Assembly: GCA_022827185.1 (NCBI GenBank)
Contig: JAJDTM010000005.1
Coordinates: 248,001 to 312,000 of the forward strand
Source of the DNA: Candidatus Poribacteria bacterium
GTDB taxonomy: Bacteria; Poribacteria; WGA-4E; WGA-3G
Direction: 5' to 3'
Length of the DNA: 64,000 nucleotides
Shown: positions 1 through 10,056 of the stretch, one piece after another
How positions within the stretch are numbered: the first letter of the stretch is position 1
Layout: each line of letters opens with the position of its first letter
The notes under the pieces: model-generated
The model's database searches: none
Told to the model about the DNA's origin: nothing
What the model saw: the letters and a program-made list of their open reading frames with translations, nothing else
Translations under genes and position numbers: made by a program

Positions 1-1
1 C

Positions 2-2509
2 CCTTACTGTGAAGTTGAGATCCCAATCCGTTCACACCATCAGATTTTAGAGCGGATGCTCTCGCTACCTGAAGACACTGAGGTCGAAATTCATGCCCCG
101 GTCTTCAAAATCTACGGTGAAGATTACGACTATCTCTTTGACGACATCCGGACGAAAGGATGCAGACACGTTAGAATTGACGGTATCGAACACGACATCA
201 GCGAGGAAATTGAACTCGATCCAGATCAAGAATATGATTTGCAAGTGATTGTTGACAAATTCTATGTTAAAAAAGATATTGACAAACAGGTACTCGCCTC
301 CCTTGAACACGCCATGCTCGTAGGCGAAGGCTTCATGCGTTTCGATGTCCAGTTTCCAGAGGATGCCGAGGCGGACGCAATAGAGCAGTTAGAAGGATTC
401 GGATGCCCGAAACACGGGGTCCTCATGGCTGAACTCGGACCGCATCACTTCACTTTTAACGAACCGAGCGGTGCGTGCGTAACCTGCTCAGGACTCGGCA
501 CCTACCTACAGGTCCATCCAAACTTACTCGTTCCTGATAAGACTCGCAGCATCATCGATGGTGCGTTCGTCCATCAAGCCTTTAATTACGATCCAGATAG
601 ATGGGACGGCAGAACAATGTTTAGCCTCGCCGCACACTACGGATTTGACTTGGACACGCCTTTTGCTGATTTACCAGAAAATATTATTGACATCCTCTAT
701 CACGGGACACACGGCGAAGAATTCCCTATTAAACAGCCAGAAGGTGCACGTCCCGTCGAGAAACGCCATCTCGGTAGGAAAATTCGTTTCGACGGAATCG
801 TTACCCGGATTGATAGACACTATCGCCACTACCGAAAACGCGGCGAAGCACACTCCGGCATGGAAGAATATCTCCGAAAAGTGATGGTAGAGCGCACCTG
901 TCCAGATTGTAACGGTGCTAAACTCAAACGACAACGACTCCTTGTCACTATTGAGGGACAGACCATCCACGAAGTCGGCGAATTACATTTTGAAGAATTG
1001 AGAGATTTCCTGTTAAGTATCAAAGATATTCCAGAAAAGCAACGAGAAGCGGGCAACCGCGTCATTAATGAACTTGTAACGCGGATTAACCTCCTTCTCG
1101 GTATCGGCCTCGATTATCTGAACCTCAATCGTCGTTCCGCAACACTCTCCGGCGGCGAATCGCAGCGGATCCGTCTCTCCACACAGATCGGGTCGGGGTT
1201 GATGGGTATGCTCTATGTCCTGGACGAGCCGAGTATCGGTTTGCACCCTAAGGACAACGCGAAAATGATAGAGACGCTACGAAAATTGCGGGACATCGGC
1301 AACACTGTGATCGTCGTTGAACACGATGAAAGCACGATTCGCTCCGCCGATCATATCATTGAACTCGGACCCGGACCGGGTATCCACGGTGGGCATGTCG
1401 TCGTTCAAGGTAAACTGGAAAAGATACTTGACTGCTCCGAGTCTTTAACGGGTCTCTATTTGAGCGGAAGACGAGAGATTCCGTTGCCAAAGGAACGGCG
1501 CAACTTGAACGGTAAATTCTTGAGTATCACCGGTGGCAGAGAAAACAATCTGAAGGATATTGACGTTGACATTCCGATCGGCGTGTTTATCTGCATCACG
1601 GGTGCTTCCGGTTCCGGTAAGAGTACCCTCATCAACGAGATCCTCTATAAAAGATTACATTCCATCTACCACGACAGCCGGACGCTCTATGGCGAACACG
1701 ATGAACTCGAAGGACACGAACACATCGGCGATGTCATTAACATTGATCAGTCACCGATCGGACGTTCGTCACGTTCCAACCCTGCCACCTACATCGGATT
1801 TTACGATAATATCCGTAAACTCTTCGCGAGTGCTCCGCTCTCGGTTTCAAGAGGGTACACCGCTTCACGATTCAGTTTCAACGTCAAAGGCGGACGGTGT
1901 GAAGAGTGCCACGGTGATGGCACGATCACCACGCAGCTCCACTTTATGCCGGATGTTGAGGTTGTCTGTCCGACTTGTAAAGGGGCACGCTATAATGAAG
2001 ATACGCTTGACGTTACGTATAACGGCCGGAATATCTCCGAGGTTCTTAATATGTCAATTGAGGAAGGCGTTGACTTTTTCGCCGATCAGCGGTTGATTAA
2101 CCATAAATTGAGTGTTTTGAATCAACTCGGTATGGGGTACCTTCAGATTGGACATCCCGCGCCAATTCTCTCTGGTGGCGAAGCGCAGCGGGTAAAATTG
2201 GCAAGCGAACTCGGCAAACTCAAGCGCGGTAAGCACAATCTCTATATCTTAGATGAACCGACCACAGGGCTGCATATTGCGGATGTGCAGAAACTTTTGG
2301 ATAGCCTCAATCGTCTTGTCGATAGTGGTCATACAGTACTTGTGATTGAGCACCATCTGGATGTCATCAAAACCGCTGATTATGTCATCGACCTCGGTCC
2401 TGAGGGTGGACATAAGGGTGGGGAAGTCTTAGCGCACGGCACGCCTGAAGATATAGCAAAAGTCAAAGCCTCTTTCACCGGGCAATTCTTGAAGGAATAT
2501 CTCATTTAA
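2..2509 (+). CDS. uvrA: UvrABC excinuclease subunit A, 5' end cut by the window
   Basis: ATP-dependent damage-recognition subunit of nucleotide excision repair, which loads UvrB on damaged DNA. The reading frame is open from base 2, before the ATG at 56 listed in the track, so the gene starts outside the window; about 835 residues are present of roughly 940 usual. Visible are the first ABC signature ([12 protein letters not shown]) with its Walker B ([12 protein letters not shown]), the second Walker A (GASGSGKST), the second signature ([12 protein letters not shown]) and Walker B ([10 protein letters not shown]). The C-terminal zinc module shows C-x2-C pairs [10 protein letters not shown] and [10 protein letters not shown]. 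In the first zinc module the usual CPxCG reads CPKHG, so a His replaces one Cys. This, and unusual residues near [11 protein letters not shown], leave open that it is a UvrA paralog rather than the main copy. Confidence 0.95.
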   Translation, partial: PYCEVEIPIRSHHQILERMLSLPEDTEVEIHAPVFKIYGEDYDYLFDDIRTKGCRHVRIDGIEHDISEEIELDPDQEYDLQVIVDKFYVKKDIDKQVLASLEHAMLVGEGFMRFDVQFPEDAEADAIEQLEGFGCPKHGVLMAELGPHHFTFNEPSGACVTCSGLGTYLQVHPNLLVPDKTRSIIDGAFVHQAFNYDPDRWDGRTMFSLAAHYGFDLDTPFADLPENIIDILYHGTHGEEFPIKQPEGARPVEKRHLGRKIRFDGIVTRIDRHYRHYRKRGEAHSGMEEYLRKVMVERTCPDCNGAKLKRQRLLVTIEGQTIHEVGELHFEELRDFLLSIKDIPEKQREAGNRVINELVTRINLLLGIGLDYLNLNRRSATLSGGESQRIRLSTQIGSGLMGMLYVLDEPSIGLHPKDNAKMIETLRKLRDIGNTVIVVEHDESTIRSADHIIELGPGPGIHGGHVVVQGKLEKILDCSESLTGLYLSGRREIPLPKERRNLNGKFLSITGGRENNLKDIDVDIPIGVFICITGASGSGKSTLINEILYKRLHSIYHDSRTLYGEHDELEGHEHIGDVINIDQSPIGRSSRSNPATYIGFYDNIRKLFASAPLSVSRGYTASRFSFNVKGGRCEECHGDGTITTQLHFMPDVEVVCPTCKGARYNEDTLDVTYNGRNISEVLNMSIEEGVDFFADQRLINHKLSVLNQLGMGYLQIGHPAPILSGGEAQRVKLASELGKLKRGKHNLYILDEPTTGLHIADVQKLLDSLNRLVDSGHTVLVIEHHLDVIKTADYVIDLGPEGGHKGGEVLAHGTPEDIAKVKASFTGQFLKEYLI

Positions 2510-2711
2510 ATGCAGCGTATCATCTGCAATGGTAGATGACACATCCGGTAGCGCGTTTCTAATCGCTGAGAACCGATAGCCATTAGATCTCATAATGATT
2601 TAAGAAGATATTGGAATGCTGACCTTCCGAGCAAAAACACTTTTCAATAGTATTCTGTCACGATAAGTGCTATTATCCTAACGTAACAATTTTGCTAAAG
2701 GTGGTCACATC

Positions 2712-3473
2712 ATGTTCCGTGACATTCTCTTCAGCAGAGGTCTTATTGCTGGACTCGTGTTTTTTGTGCTAAGCGTCAGCGGAAGCCTATTTTACGATTG
2801 GCATGTCCGGCGCATCAATGAAGCCGAGTTGCAGCGACATGACCAGTTTTTGCGGGGACTTGAAACACAGCACACAACACGCCCCACAGAAACGGTTGAC
2901 GTTCCAACAGACACTGAACTCTCCGGTTCTGTTAGCACGCCTGATGAAAACACAGACACATCCATATCTGATGAGACAGAGGCGTTACCCAACGAGACTG
3001 AGAACCTTGACTTTGTGGATGCGTTCTTGCCCGATGCCCTCGTTTCAGAGGAAATACCGATTGAAGATGTCCCTGTCTCGGCTTATGGATTCGGACCGTA
3101 CCCCGAACTTCCACCAGAATTCCCAGAAGACTATTGGGATGGCATAAGCAAAAAACATGAATTAATTTCTCGTGTTTGGATGAAGCTGTTGGAACAAGGA
3201 GTAGATGTGGTAGGGGCTAGCATGCAAAATGGACTCGTTTATCCCAACATCCGCGGCACAATTTATGTCGAATGGGATTGGAATGGAACAAAAAGATACA
3301 TTTCTCGTATGATGGGTGATCCTGACACGGCAAGGCGTATCAGGAATTTACATGATCCTGATGCGTATCCACTACAACCATCCACAGAAAAAGATATACC
3401 TGCGGATATTACTGTGGTTAATTTACCTGATGGCGGGATTGATCCATATCAATTTCTTGGTTTAAAGAAGTAA
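2712..3473 (+). CDS. Hypothetical membrane-anchored protein
   Basis: I do not recognise a family. The 253-residue protein begins with one hydrophobic segment (about residues 8-27), followed by a basic and helical stretch, then a Thr/Glu/Asp-rich low-complexity linker to about residue 125. A compact C-terminal part (residues 130-253) holds aromatic and proline-rich motifs such as YGFGPYPELPPEFPEDYW. This suggests a single-pass inner-membrane protein with an extracytoplasmic domain on a flexible stalk. The ATG is preceded by AAAGGTGG, a good ribosome binding site. It stands alone between uvrA and the helicase gene. Confidence 0.7.
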   Translation: MFRDILFSRGLIAGLVFFVLSVSGSLFYDWHVRRINEAELQRHDQFLRGLETQHTTRPTETVDVPTDTELSGSVSTPDENTDTSISDETEALPNETENLDFVDAFLPDALVSEEIPIEDVPVSAYGFGPYPELPPEFPEDYWDGISKKHELISRVWMKLLEQGVDVVGASMQNGLVYPNIRGTIYVEWDWNGTKRYISRMMGDPDTARRIRNLHDPDAYPLQPSTEKDIPADITVVNLPDGGIDPYQFLGLKK

Positions 3474-3661
3474 CAGTAGTTAGGAAACCGTGCGCGCGTT
3501 TTCAATTTCTCTGCACCTCGGAAACGGGCAATGAATTGCTCTACTACCAACTAAATTATCTCTAATTTAAATGTGGACCGAACACTAATCACCCTGAAAA
3601 TCCTGAAATTCTGCAAATCCTGATTCTCACAACTGAAAACCATTCCCCTGAAATTTTCCCC

Positions 3662-3691
3662 TTGCAAAATTAATTCTGAATCGTGTATACT
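3662..3691 (+). promoter_or_regulatory. Sigma70-like promoter upstream of pcrA
   Basis: TTGCAA (3662-3667) and TATACT (3686-3691) are 18 bases apart and point toward the helicase gene about 100 bases downstream. The palindromic repeat at 3736 would lie in the transcribed leader. Confidence 0.45.
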
Positions 3692-3735
3692 TTATAGCAT
3701 GAAATTGGAGCACTAAACCGGATGCTTGCAAGTCT

Positions 3736-3766
3736 GTTACGGCACACGGAGTGTGCCTACTACTTT
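3736..3766. repeat. Interspersed palindrome GGCACACGGAGTGTGCC
   Basis: The core GGCACAC-GGA-GTGTGCC is an inverted repeat able to form a 7-bp hairpin. The flanking TACTACTTT is part of the repeat, because the same unit occurs in reverse orientation at 45494-45525 with only one or two differences. In both places it lies in the leader just upstream of a gene. Confidence 0.65.
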
Positions 3767-3792
3767 AAATACTACGAGACAAGAGGCAGACC

Positions 3793-5982
3793 TTGACCGA
3801 TAACCTTTTAAGATCCTTGAACGATGTCCAACGCGAAGCCGTCGAACATGCCGATGGACCGCTTCTGATTTTGTCCGGTGCGGGCAGCGGCAAAACGCGC
3901 GTCATCACACACCGTATCGCCCACCTCATCAAACACCACGGTATCTCGCCTTTCCGTATCCTCGCTGTGACATTTACCAACAAAGCGGCAAATGAAATGA
4001 AGGAACGGTTGGATACACTCGTGGAAGGCGGTGTTAGCCGAGACCTCTGGGTGTCAACCTTCCACGCGACTTGTGCGCGTATACTGCGCCGAGATATTGA
4101 GAAGTTAGGCGCGGGATCTGGAGGTGCGTCCCGATCCAAAAAACGTGCTTACACTCGCGATTTTACTATCTTCGATACAGGTGAGCAGGCTACGCTTGTC
4201 AAAGATGTCCTCCGGCAACTGAACTATAGCGATAAGGATTACAACCCGCGCGCGATTCTCGGTCTCATTAGCCATGCCAAGAACGAATCTATTTCGCCAC
4301 AGAAATACGAGATAATCGCTGACGGCTATTTTGAAAGGGTCGTTGCAGAGGTCTACCCGCTTTATCAAGATGCGCTTTGTCTGAACAACTCCCTTGATTT
4401 CGATGATCTGCTGCTTTTTACGGTGGAACTCCTGAATAAAAACTCCAACGTACGCCAAGACTATCAGAACAGGTTTGAGTATATTCTCGTTGATGAGTAT
4501 CAGGATACAAATCGATGTCAGTATGAGTTGGTGCAGTTGTTAGCCGGTGAGAAACAGAATGTCTGCGTCGTCGGAGACGATGACCAATCTATTTACGCTT
4601 TTCGCGGTGCGGACATCAGAAATATCCTCGATTTTGAGAAAGATTATCCGAATGCCCGCGTCCTCCGTTTAGAACAGAATTACCGTTCCACACAAAACAT
4701 CTTAGACGCGGCATGGAGCGTTGTACAAAACAATAAAGCACGAAAACCGAAAAAACTCTGGACAGAACAGGATGAAGGTGAACTGGTTACTTGCTACGAA
4801 GCGATGGACGAAAACGACGAAGCGGGTTACGTCGGCACACAAATTGAGGATTGGCACGCTGAAGGTGTAGATTATAAAGACTTTGCAGTCTTTTATCGAA
4901 CCAACGCGCAATCCCGTATCTTTGAGGAGGCATTCCGAACAGCGAATATTCCGTATCAGATTGTTGGGGGTGTCGGTTTCTATGATCGGATGGAGATTAA
5001 GGATCTGCTTGCCTACCTCCGTGTGATGTGTAATCCCAACGACTCTATGAGTGTCCGTCGTATTATCAATGTGCCGAGTCGCGGTATCGGTGCGACAACC
5101 CTTGAACGCCTCATTGATTTTGCTGCCGCAGAAGATATTACGCTCTTTGAGGCTGTCCAACGTGTTGATGAAATCTCTACAATTAACCGCGGCCTCCAAA
5201 CAAAAGTCCGACGTTTCGCTGAAATTTTTGATGAATTTGATGCCACTGTGTTCCCCGTTGATGCGCTTGACTATGTGTTAAAAGTAACCGGTTATCTTAA
5301 AAATTTGCAGTCCCAAAATAGTATTGAAGCGCAGAATCGCGTTGAGAACATTGAGGAACTTATTAACGCCGTTATCGAATATGAACAAAACGAACCGGAA
5401 CCGAGCCTTTCGGATTATTTAGAAAACGTGGCACTCATCGCTGATATAGACACTATGGAGACCGACAGTACCGATATGGTGACGTTGATGACTTTGCATA
5501 GTGCTAAAGGCTTGGAATTCCCATTTGTTTTTATTGTCGGTGTAGAAGAAGGTTATTTACCGCACCAACGTTCCATCAGTACGGAATCGGAATTGGAAGA
5601 AGAGCGGCGACTCTGCTATGTCGGCATCACGCGAGCGATGGAGCAGCTTTATCTTTCACATGCGAAATCGCGCCGAACATTTCGGGAGACAGAGTATCGT
5701 ACGCCATCTCGCTTCATCTCTGAAATCCCGGAATATCTTATCAAGCATGTCGATCGCTACCGATCTCCATTCGGTCAACCCCACGGCTTATATGAAGAAG
5801 TTCTTGAAAATCCGGTGGATTACTGCGTTGACCAGATTGTTCATCACCCACAATTCGGGAGAGGTAAGATAACGAAAATTAGTGGGGCAGGCGGAGATAT
5901 TCATATTACCGTTCGCTTTAGTCGTGCTGGCATGACCAAGCGATTCGCTGCTTCTCTTGCACCGCTGACAATATCTGATTAA
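3793..5982 (+). CDS. pcrA: UvrD/PcrA/Rep-family superfamily 1A DNA helicase
   Basis: ATP-dependent 3'-5' DNA helicase acting in repair and replication restart. Its 729 residues match the family's usual length. All SF1A motifs are visible: Walker A GAGSGKTRVITHR, motif II VDEYQDTN, motif III GDDDQSIYAFRGAD, motif IV LEQNYRST, motif V LHSAKGLEFPFVF and motif VI CYVGITRA. The C-terminal 50 residues (FGRGKITKISG...) resemble the Tudor-like domain that binds RNA polymerase in PcrA/UvrD. The start is TTG at 3793 behind AAGAGG. gatC follows after 21 bases, so they are probably co-transcribed. Assignment to PcrA rather than UvrD or Rep rests on overall layout. Confidence 0.93.
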   Translation: MTDNLLRSLNDVQREAVEHADGPLLILSGAGSGKTRVITHRIAHLIKHHGISPFRILAVTFTNKAANEMKERLDTLVEGGVSRDLWVSTFHATCARILRRDIEKLGAGSGGASRSKKRAYTRDFTIFDTGEQATLVKDVLRQLNYSDKDYNPRAILGLISHAKNESISPQKYEIIADGYFERVVAEVYPLYQDALCLNNSLDFDDLLLFTVELLNKNSNVRQDYQNRFEYILVDEYQDTNRCQYELVQLLAGEKQNVCVVGDDDQSIYAFRGADIRNILDFEKDYPNARVLRLEQNYRSTQNILDAAWSVVQNNKARKPKKLWTEQDEGELVTCYEAMDENDEAGYVGTQIEDWHAEGVDYKDFAVFYRTNAQSRIFEEAFRTANIPYQIVGGVGFYDRMEIKDLLAYLRVMCNPNDSMSVRRIINVPSRGIGATTLERLIDFAAAEDITLFEAVQRVDEISTINRGLQTKVRRFAEIFDEFDATVFPVDALDYVLKVTGYLKNLQSQNSIEAQNRVENIEELINAVIEYEQNEPEPSLSDYLENVALIADIDTMETDSTDMVTLMTLHSAKGLEFPFVFIVGVEEGYLPHQRSISTESELEEERRLCYVGITRAMEQLYLSHAKSRRTFRETEYRTPSRFISEIPEYLIKHVDRYRSPFGQPHGLYEEVLENPVDYCVDQIVHHPQFGRGKITKISGAGGDIHITVRFSRAGMTKRFAASLAPLTISD

Positions 5983-6003
5983 TAAGGAGACAAAATACGA
6001 AAA

Positions 6004-6336
6004 ATGGCAACGATTACCATCGAAGGCGTACGCCATGTCGCAAATTTGGCGCGCCTTGAATTTAACGACGCGGAAACAGAGCACTTTACCGAGCAGCTTG
6101 CCCGAATCCTGGACTACATCGGGAAGTTGAATGAACTTGAAACAGATGATGTGCCGCCAACATCGCATATCCATCCACATCAGGTTTTCATCATGGGTTC
6201 GCAAGAGGGTGCAGCACATGTCGCTAAAGCGGATGTCGTCAAACCCTCCTATCCGCGCGAAGCGGTCCTCGCGAACGCACCTGAACCTGAAGAGGGATAT
6301 TTCGGTGTACCGAGAGTGGTTGATCGCAGCCATTAA
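6004..6336 (+). CDS. gatC: Asp/Glu-tRNA amidotransferase subunit C
   Basis: Small subunit of the GatCAB amidotransferase that converts misacylated Glu-tRNA(Gln) or Asp-tRNA(Asn) to the correct amide. The 110-residue protein shows the family pattern: an N-terminal helix VRHVANLARLEF, then LDYIGKLNELETDDVPPTSH, and the C-terminal proline-rich ending YFGVPRVV that packs on GatA. It starts 21 bases after pcrA behind AAGGAGA. gatA follows after a 108-base leader; gatB is not in the window. Confidence 0.93.
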   Translation: MATITIEGVRHVANLARLEFNDAETEHFTEQLARILDYIGKLNELETDDVPPTSHIHPHQVFIMGSQEGAAHVAKADVVKPSYPREAVLANAPEPEEGYFGVPRVVDRSH

Positions 6337-6353
6337 TTAAATGAAAAATAAAA

Positions 6354-6444
6354 GACCGAAGCCCAAGCAACGCGCCGGGCTGGATATACGGAAAAGAATA
6401 CTTATGCCAAGGACCATCTCACCGAACCGCAAGGAAAGTTAAAA
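6354..6444 (+). promoter_or_regulatory. Repeat-derived 5' leader of gatA
   Basis: The leader ends in ACCGAACCGCAAGGAAAG followed by TTAAAA and the gatA ATG. Almost the same string precedes an unrelated oxidoreductase gene at 41147-41174. A GCCC...GGGC stem can form upstream (about 6360-6380). The AAGGAAA part serves as the ribosome binding site, so the repeat carries the translation signal. Confidence 0.55.
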
Positions 6445-7926
6445 ATGCTTTGTGAATTGACGGCGCACGCCTTACATGAAAAACTCAAAAATCGGGAAAT
6501 TACTGCTGTAGCGTTGGCTGAATCTGTCTACGCGCGTATTGATGAAGTGGAATCCCACGTCAAAGGGTATTTGACGCTAACGAAAGATTTGGCTTTAGAG
6601 CAGGCAGATCGTGCCGATGCTGGATTTCAAAAAGGCGATGAGATGCCTGCCCTGGCAGGTATCCCGATCGCTATTAAAGATGTAATCTGTACCAAAGGTG
6701 TACGCACGACGTGTGGCTCTAAAATTCTTGAGTCCTTTGTCCCACCCTACGATGCGACCGTCATGACGAAACTCTACGAACAAGGGGTCGTCATGATCGG
6801 TAAAACGAACATGGACGAGTTCGCGATGGGATCCTCCACCGAAAACTCGGCATATCAGATTACGCATAACCCGTGGAATCTGGACACGATCCCTGGCGGT
6901 TCAAGTGGTGGTTCTGCTGCAGTTGTATCCGCAGATACGGCTGTCTGTTCGCTCGGTTCAGACACTGGTGGCTCCATTCGGCAACCCGCGGCACTCTGTG
7001 GTGTGGTCGGGATGAAACCGACTTATGGACGTGTCTCTCGCTATGGACTGGTGGCGTTCGCCTCTTCACTCGACCAGATCGGCCCGTTTACCAAAGATGT
7101 CACGGATTGTGCCTTGCTGCTCAACGCCATCTGTGGGAGCGACGCGATGGATGCCACCTCTGTTGATGTCCCTGTGCCCGATTGGACGCAGAGCCTCATC
7201 AATGATGTCCAAGGCTTAAAAATTGGGGTTCCGAAAGAGTATTTCACACCCGCATTAGACCCAGAAATTGCCGATAGCATTCAGCGTGCGACTGCTGTCC
7301 TTGAAGGCCTCGGCGCGACCGTTGAAGAAATATCGCTGCCACATACGGAGTATGCAATCGCGACGTATTACATTATCGCTCCCGCTGAAGCGAGTGCCAA
7401 TCTCGCGAGATACGACGGCGTTCGCTACGGATACCGGAACGAAAACCCGGAAAATCTAATCAATATGTACAAAAAGACCCGAAGCGAAGGGTTCGGTGAA
7501 GAGGTGAAACGTCGGATTATGCTCGGCACTTTTGCCCTGAGTGCTGGCTATCAAGATGCCTACTATAAAAAGGCGCAGAAAGCCCGAACGTTGATTAAAT
7601 CTGATTTTGATGCAGCATTTGAGAAGGTTGACGTTATCGCAACGCCTACCTCGCCTACGCCAGCGTTCAAAATAGGCGAACGCACCGCGGATCCGTTGCA
7701 GATGTACCTCTCCGATGTGATGACAACACCGGCGAGCCACGCCGGGTTACCCGGTATCTCTGTCCCGTGCGGCTTTGTGAAAAGTGGGTTACCCGTCGGA
7801 TTACAACTCCTCGGCGCGCCTTTCGCAGAAGAGAAAGTTTTGCGTGTTGCCTATACCTTTGAACAGAACACTGAACACCATCGGCGGAAACCACAAATCC
7901 AAACCAATGGAGTCGTTTCATCATGA
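6445..7926 (+). CDS. gatA: Asp/Glu-tRNA amidotransferase subunit A
   Basis: Glutaminase/amidase subunit of GatCAB, which releases ammonia from glutamine for transamidation. The 493 residues match the family. The amidase signature is complete: catalytic Lys in AIKDVI, glycine/serine-rich loop [10 protein letters not shown] and the cis-Ser/Ser pair in [28 protein letters not shown] and [14 protein letters not shown] are typical of GatA. The end overlaps the next ORF by 4 bases (ATGA), so the two are translationally coupled. Confidence 0.95.
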   Translation: MLCELTAHALHEKLKNREITAVALAESVYARIDEVESHVKGYLTLTKDLALEQADRADAGFQKGDEMPALAGIPIAIKDVICTKGVRTTCGSKILESFVPPYDATVMTKLYEQGVVMIGKTNMDEFAMGSSTENSAYQITHNPWNLDTIPGGSSGGSAAVVSADTAVCSLGSDTGGSIRQPAALCGVVGMKPTYGRVSRYGLVAFASSLDQIGPFTKDVTDCALLLNAICGSDAMDATSVDVPVPDWTQSLINDVQGLKIGVPKEYFTPALDPEIADSIQRATAVLEGLGATVEEISLPHTEYAIATYYIIAPAEASANLARYDGVRYGYRNENPENLINMYKKTRSEGFGEEVKRRIMLGTFALSAGYQDAYYKKAQKARTLIKSDFDAAFEKVDVIATPTSPTPAFKIGERTADPLQMYLSDVMTTPASHAGLPGISVPCGFVKSGLPVGLQLLGAPFAEEKVLRVAYTFEQNTEHHRRKPQIQTNGVVSS

Positions 7927-8402
7927 ACACCGTTATAGCCCCATTTGGTGGATTTCTCGGCGCGATGATAGGCGGTGTGCTTTGGGCAAAGTATATCCAG
8001 TGGACGGGACACACCGCTGGTTTCATTGCGATAGGTATCGGTGTATTGACCGGAGCCGGGATGCTCCTAACAAGCAGCCGAAGCCTGCCGCAAGAATCGA
8101 AAAGGACGTGGTACCTTGTCGGTATTGGTGCTGCAATTTTTGCGATATTCGGTATTTTTGTCGGAAAATACTTGGATGTCCAATGGAATGCGGTTGCACA
8201 AATCGCGGCGCAGCTCAGTCAGGAGAATAATATGTCATTAGAACAAGCGATGCCTATCGCTACAACAGTGTTTAAAGGACAGTCTGTTTGGGAATTAATG
8301 CAGTCCCGGATGAATTGGACTGATCTGCTTTTTGGTGTAGTTGCTGCCTTTATCGCTTTTCGCATTCCAAATATTCAACGACTACGAAACTTTCTGTATT
8401 AA
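7923..8402 (+). CDS. Small multi-pass membrane protein, function unknown
   Basis: 159 residues with hydrophobic segments at about 5-22, 32-49, 59-78 and a C-terminal segment near 137-150, interrupted by a polar region (residues 82-125) carrying [20 protein letters not shown]. No family recognised. It starts inside the gatA stop (ATGA overlap), so it is expressed with gatC-gatA, although nothing in it suggests a tRNA role. It may be a cargo gene of the operon. Confidence 0.8.
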   Translation: MNTVIAPFGGFLGAMIGGVLWAKYIQWTGHTAGFIAIGIGVLTGAGMLLTSSRSLPQESKRTWYLVGIGAAIFAIFGIFVGKYLDVQWNAVAQIAAQLSQENNMSLEQAMPIATTVFKGQSVWELMQSRMNWTDLLFGVVAAFIAFRIPNIQRLRNFLY

Positions 8403-8497
8403 CTCGGACTTACTAAATTCCATTTCTCTGCGGCTCGATTTCAACCGTACGCTTTTTTAAAATGCGACAACAACGTGCCTGCAGGAGGGAGTAAAAA

Positions 8498-9928
8498 ATG
8501 AAACTGCTAACGGCAAGTTCTCGCTTGCAAACCTCACCTAAAATCTGTTTTTACATCTTCTTATCTATATTTCTGCTCAGTACATTATTACCACCCGGTT
8601 GGAGTTCGGAAGAGATAACTGACGATCAAGTGTTAGAGAGCCTCGCTCTTTTTTCAGATGTATTAATGCATGTTCACCAATATCATCTTGAAACACCCGA
8701 CAATCAAGAGATCATAAAAGGTGCCATCAATGGGATGCTTCGCAAATTGGACCCATATAGCCAATTTATCCCGGATTATCTCGAATTTCAGACCCAGAAC
8801 CAAGGCAAATACGGCGGGCTTGGTATGCAAATCGGGATTCGAGAAGATATGTTAACCGTGATTACGCCCTTTAAAAATAATCCCGCTGCGTTGGCTGGCG
8901 TTCAAAGCGGCGACATCATCAGCCAAATTGAAGGCGAATCCACAGCAACGATGTCCGTGTACGATGCCGTAGATGTGTTACGGGGTGAACCGGGGACCTC
9001 TGTTTCTATTACAATTATACGTGAGAACGAGAGTCGTCCGATTGAAGTTACCATTACCCGTGATGTTATCCGGATCCCAAGCGTTGAACAAGATATTATC
9101 GGAGATAATATCGGTTACATCAAGATCAATCAGTTTCTGCAAACGACCCCAAATGACGTAGATAACGCCCTGACGACGTTTAAAGCGCAGAATGTCCGTG
9201 GCGTTATTCTCGACCTCCGCTTAAATCCGGGCGGATTACTGACTTCCGCCGTTGATATTGCAAGTGATTTTCTGACACCGGGTCAACTCGTCGTTTATAG
9301 TAAAGGTGTTGGGAAACCTGAGAATTTCCCTGCCAAAGGCACAAAAAGAGAACATTTTCCACTAATTGTACTCGTTAACGGCGGAAGCGCGAGTGCTTCT
9401 GAAATCGTCGCTGGTGCCGTAAAGGATCATGGACGTGGACTCGTCATGGGCGACAAGACCTTCGGAAAGGCATCCGTCCAGCGCGTATTTCAACTAAGTA
9501 ATTCAAAATCCGCTGTGAAATTAACTGTTGCACACTACTATACACCGAACGGCGTTAATATTGACAAAGTCGGCATCATCCCGGATGTCGAGACGGCATG
9601 GTTCAGTCGTTCTGAACAGCAGATGCAATTGAAACTCCAAAATCACGAGAAACTTAAAACCTTTATAGACGACAATGGAGACGATGTGTTAGCGAAACTC
9701 ACATCTGCTGAACATGCCCCCCGCGATGACCGGCAAGCCGAAAGGCTCCGACGGAGTTACCAACGCTTAAGTGATGCGCTTGCCGAAGAGCAGATCGCCC
9801 TCAGCGATATCGGTATTAAATACGCACTCGCTCAGATTACAGAAACGACCCGTGATGAGCTGGAGCACGATCCGCAGATCGTCGCTGCTATGAATCAATT
9901 GAAGGTACTCGAACTTTTCGCGAACTAA
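8498..9928 (+). CDS. S41 family C-terminal processing peptidase (CtpA/Prc type)
   Basis: Exported serine protease of the CtpA/Prc family, which trims C-termini of envelope proteins. A hydrophobic signal segment lies at about residues 15-31. A PDZ domain (about 100-185, GLGMQIGI... SGDIISQIEG) precedes the S41 core. The Ser/Lys dyad is visible as NGGSASASEIVAGA and GDKTFGKASVQ, and DLRLNPGGLL is the family motif. The 476-residue length fits. The ATG is preceded by GGAGGGAG. A short helical tail after residue 390 is variable in the family. The MITE-like element begins two bases after the stop codon. Confidence 0.92.
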   Translation: MKLLTASSRLQTSPKICFYIFLSIFLLSTLLPPGWSSEEITDDQVLESLALFSDVLMHVHQYHLETPDNQEIIKGAINGMLRKLDPYSQFIPDYLEFQTQNQGKYGGLGMQIGIREDMLTVITPFKNNPAALAGVQSGDIISQIEGESTATMSVYDAVDVLRGEPGTSVSITIIRENESRPIEVTITRDVIRIPSVEQDIIGDNIGYIKINQFLQTTPNDVDNALTTFKAQNVRGVILDLRLNPGGLLTSAVDIASDFLTPGQLVVYSKGVGKPENFPAKGTKREHFPLIVLVNGGSASASEIVAGAVKDHGRGLVMGDKTFGKASVQRVFQLSNSKSAVKLTVAHYYTPNGVNIDKVGIIPDVETAWFSRSEQQMQLKLQNHEKLKTFIDDNGDDVLAKLTSAEHAPRDDRQAERLRRSYQRLSDALAEEQIALSDIGIKYALAQITETTRDELEHDPQIVAAMNQLKVLELFAN

Positions 9929-9930
9929 AA

Positions 9931-10034
9931 TAGGACTTACGCAGCCCCCACTGCAGGCGGGGTTTTAAACCCCGCCTGCAGTGCGTAGGATTGCCTCGCA
10001 GTGAGAGTTATCATGGAAAAATGTGTAAGTCCTG
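9931..10034. mobile_element. MITE-like element, copy A (hairpin subtype)
   Basis: About 104 bases bounded by TAGGACTTACGCA and TGTGTAAGTCCTGTA, an imperfect terminal inverted repeat. The interior has a near-perfect palindrome CTGCAGGCGGGGTTT / AAACCCCGCCTGCAG (9951-9981), then TTGCCTCGCAGTGAGAGTTATC. No ORF is encoded. It fills the gap between ctpA and mmsA and supplies the false N-terminal extension of the track ORF at 9991. Copies occur at 25373 and, with a different interior, at 42262. Confidence 0.75.
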
Positions 10035-10056
10035 TAAAACTAACGGAGGAAGTCTG

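Larger units (their letters stand above)
3474..3792. other. Gene-free stretch with interspersed repeats and a promoter
   Basis: No ORF here looks coding. It holds a tract of short direct repeats of the type AATCCTGAAATTCTGCAAATC (about 3597-3624), a likely promoter at 3662-3691 and a palindromic repeat at 3736-3766. The same two repeat families recur elsewhere in the window. Confidence 0.6.

Noticed and set aside
1560-2096. 178-aa plus-strand ORF
   Set aside because: Alternate frame within uvrA.
5788-6333. 181-aa minus-strand ORF
   Set aside because: Antisense to the end of pcrA and all of gatC, both well supported.
9991-10056. N-terminal extension of the mmsA ORF
   Set aside because: It is translated MITE sequence; a GGAGGA site supports ATG 10057.
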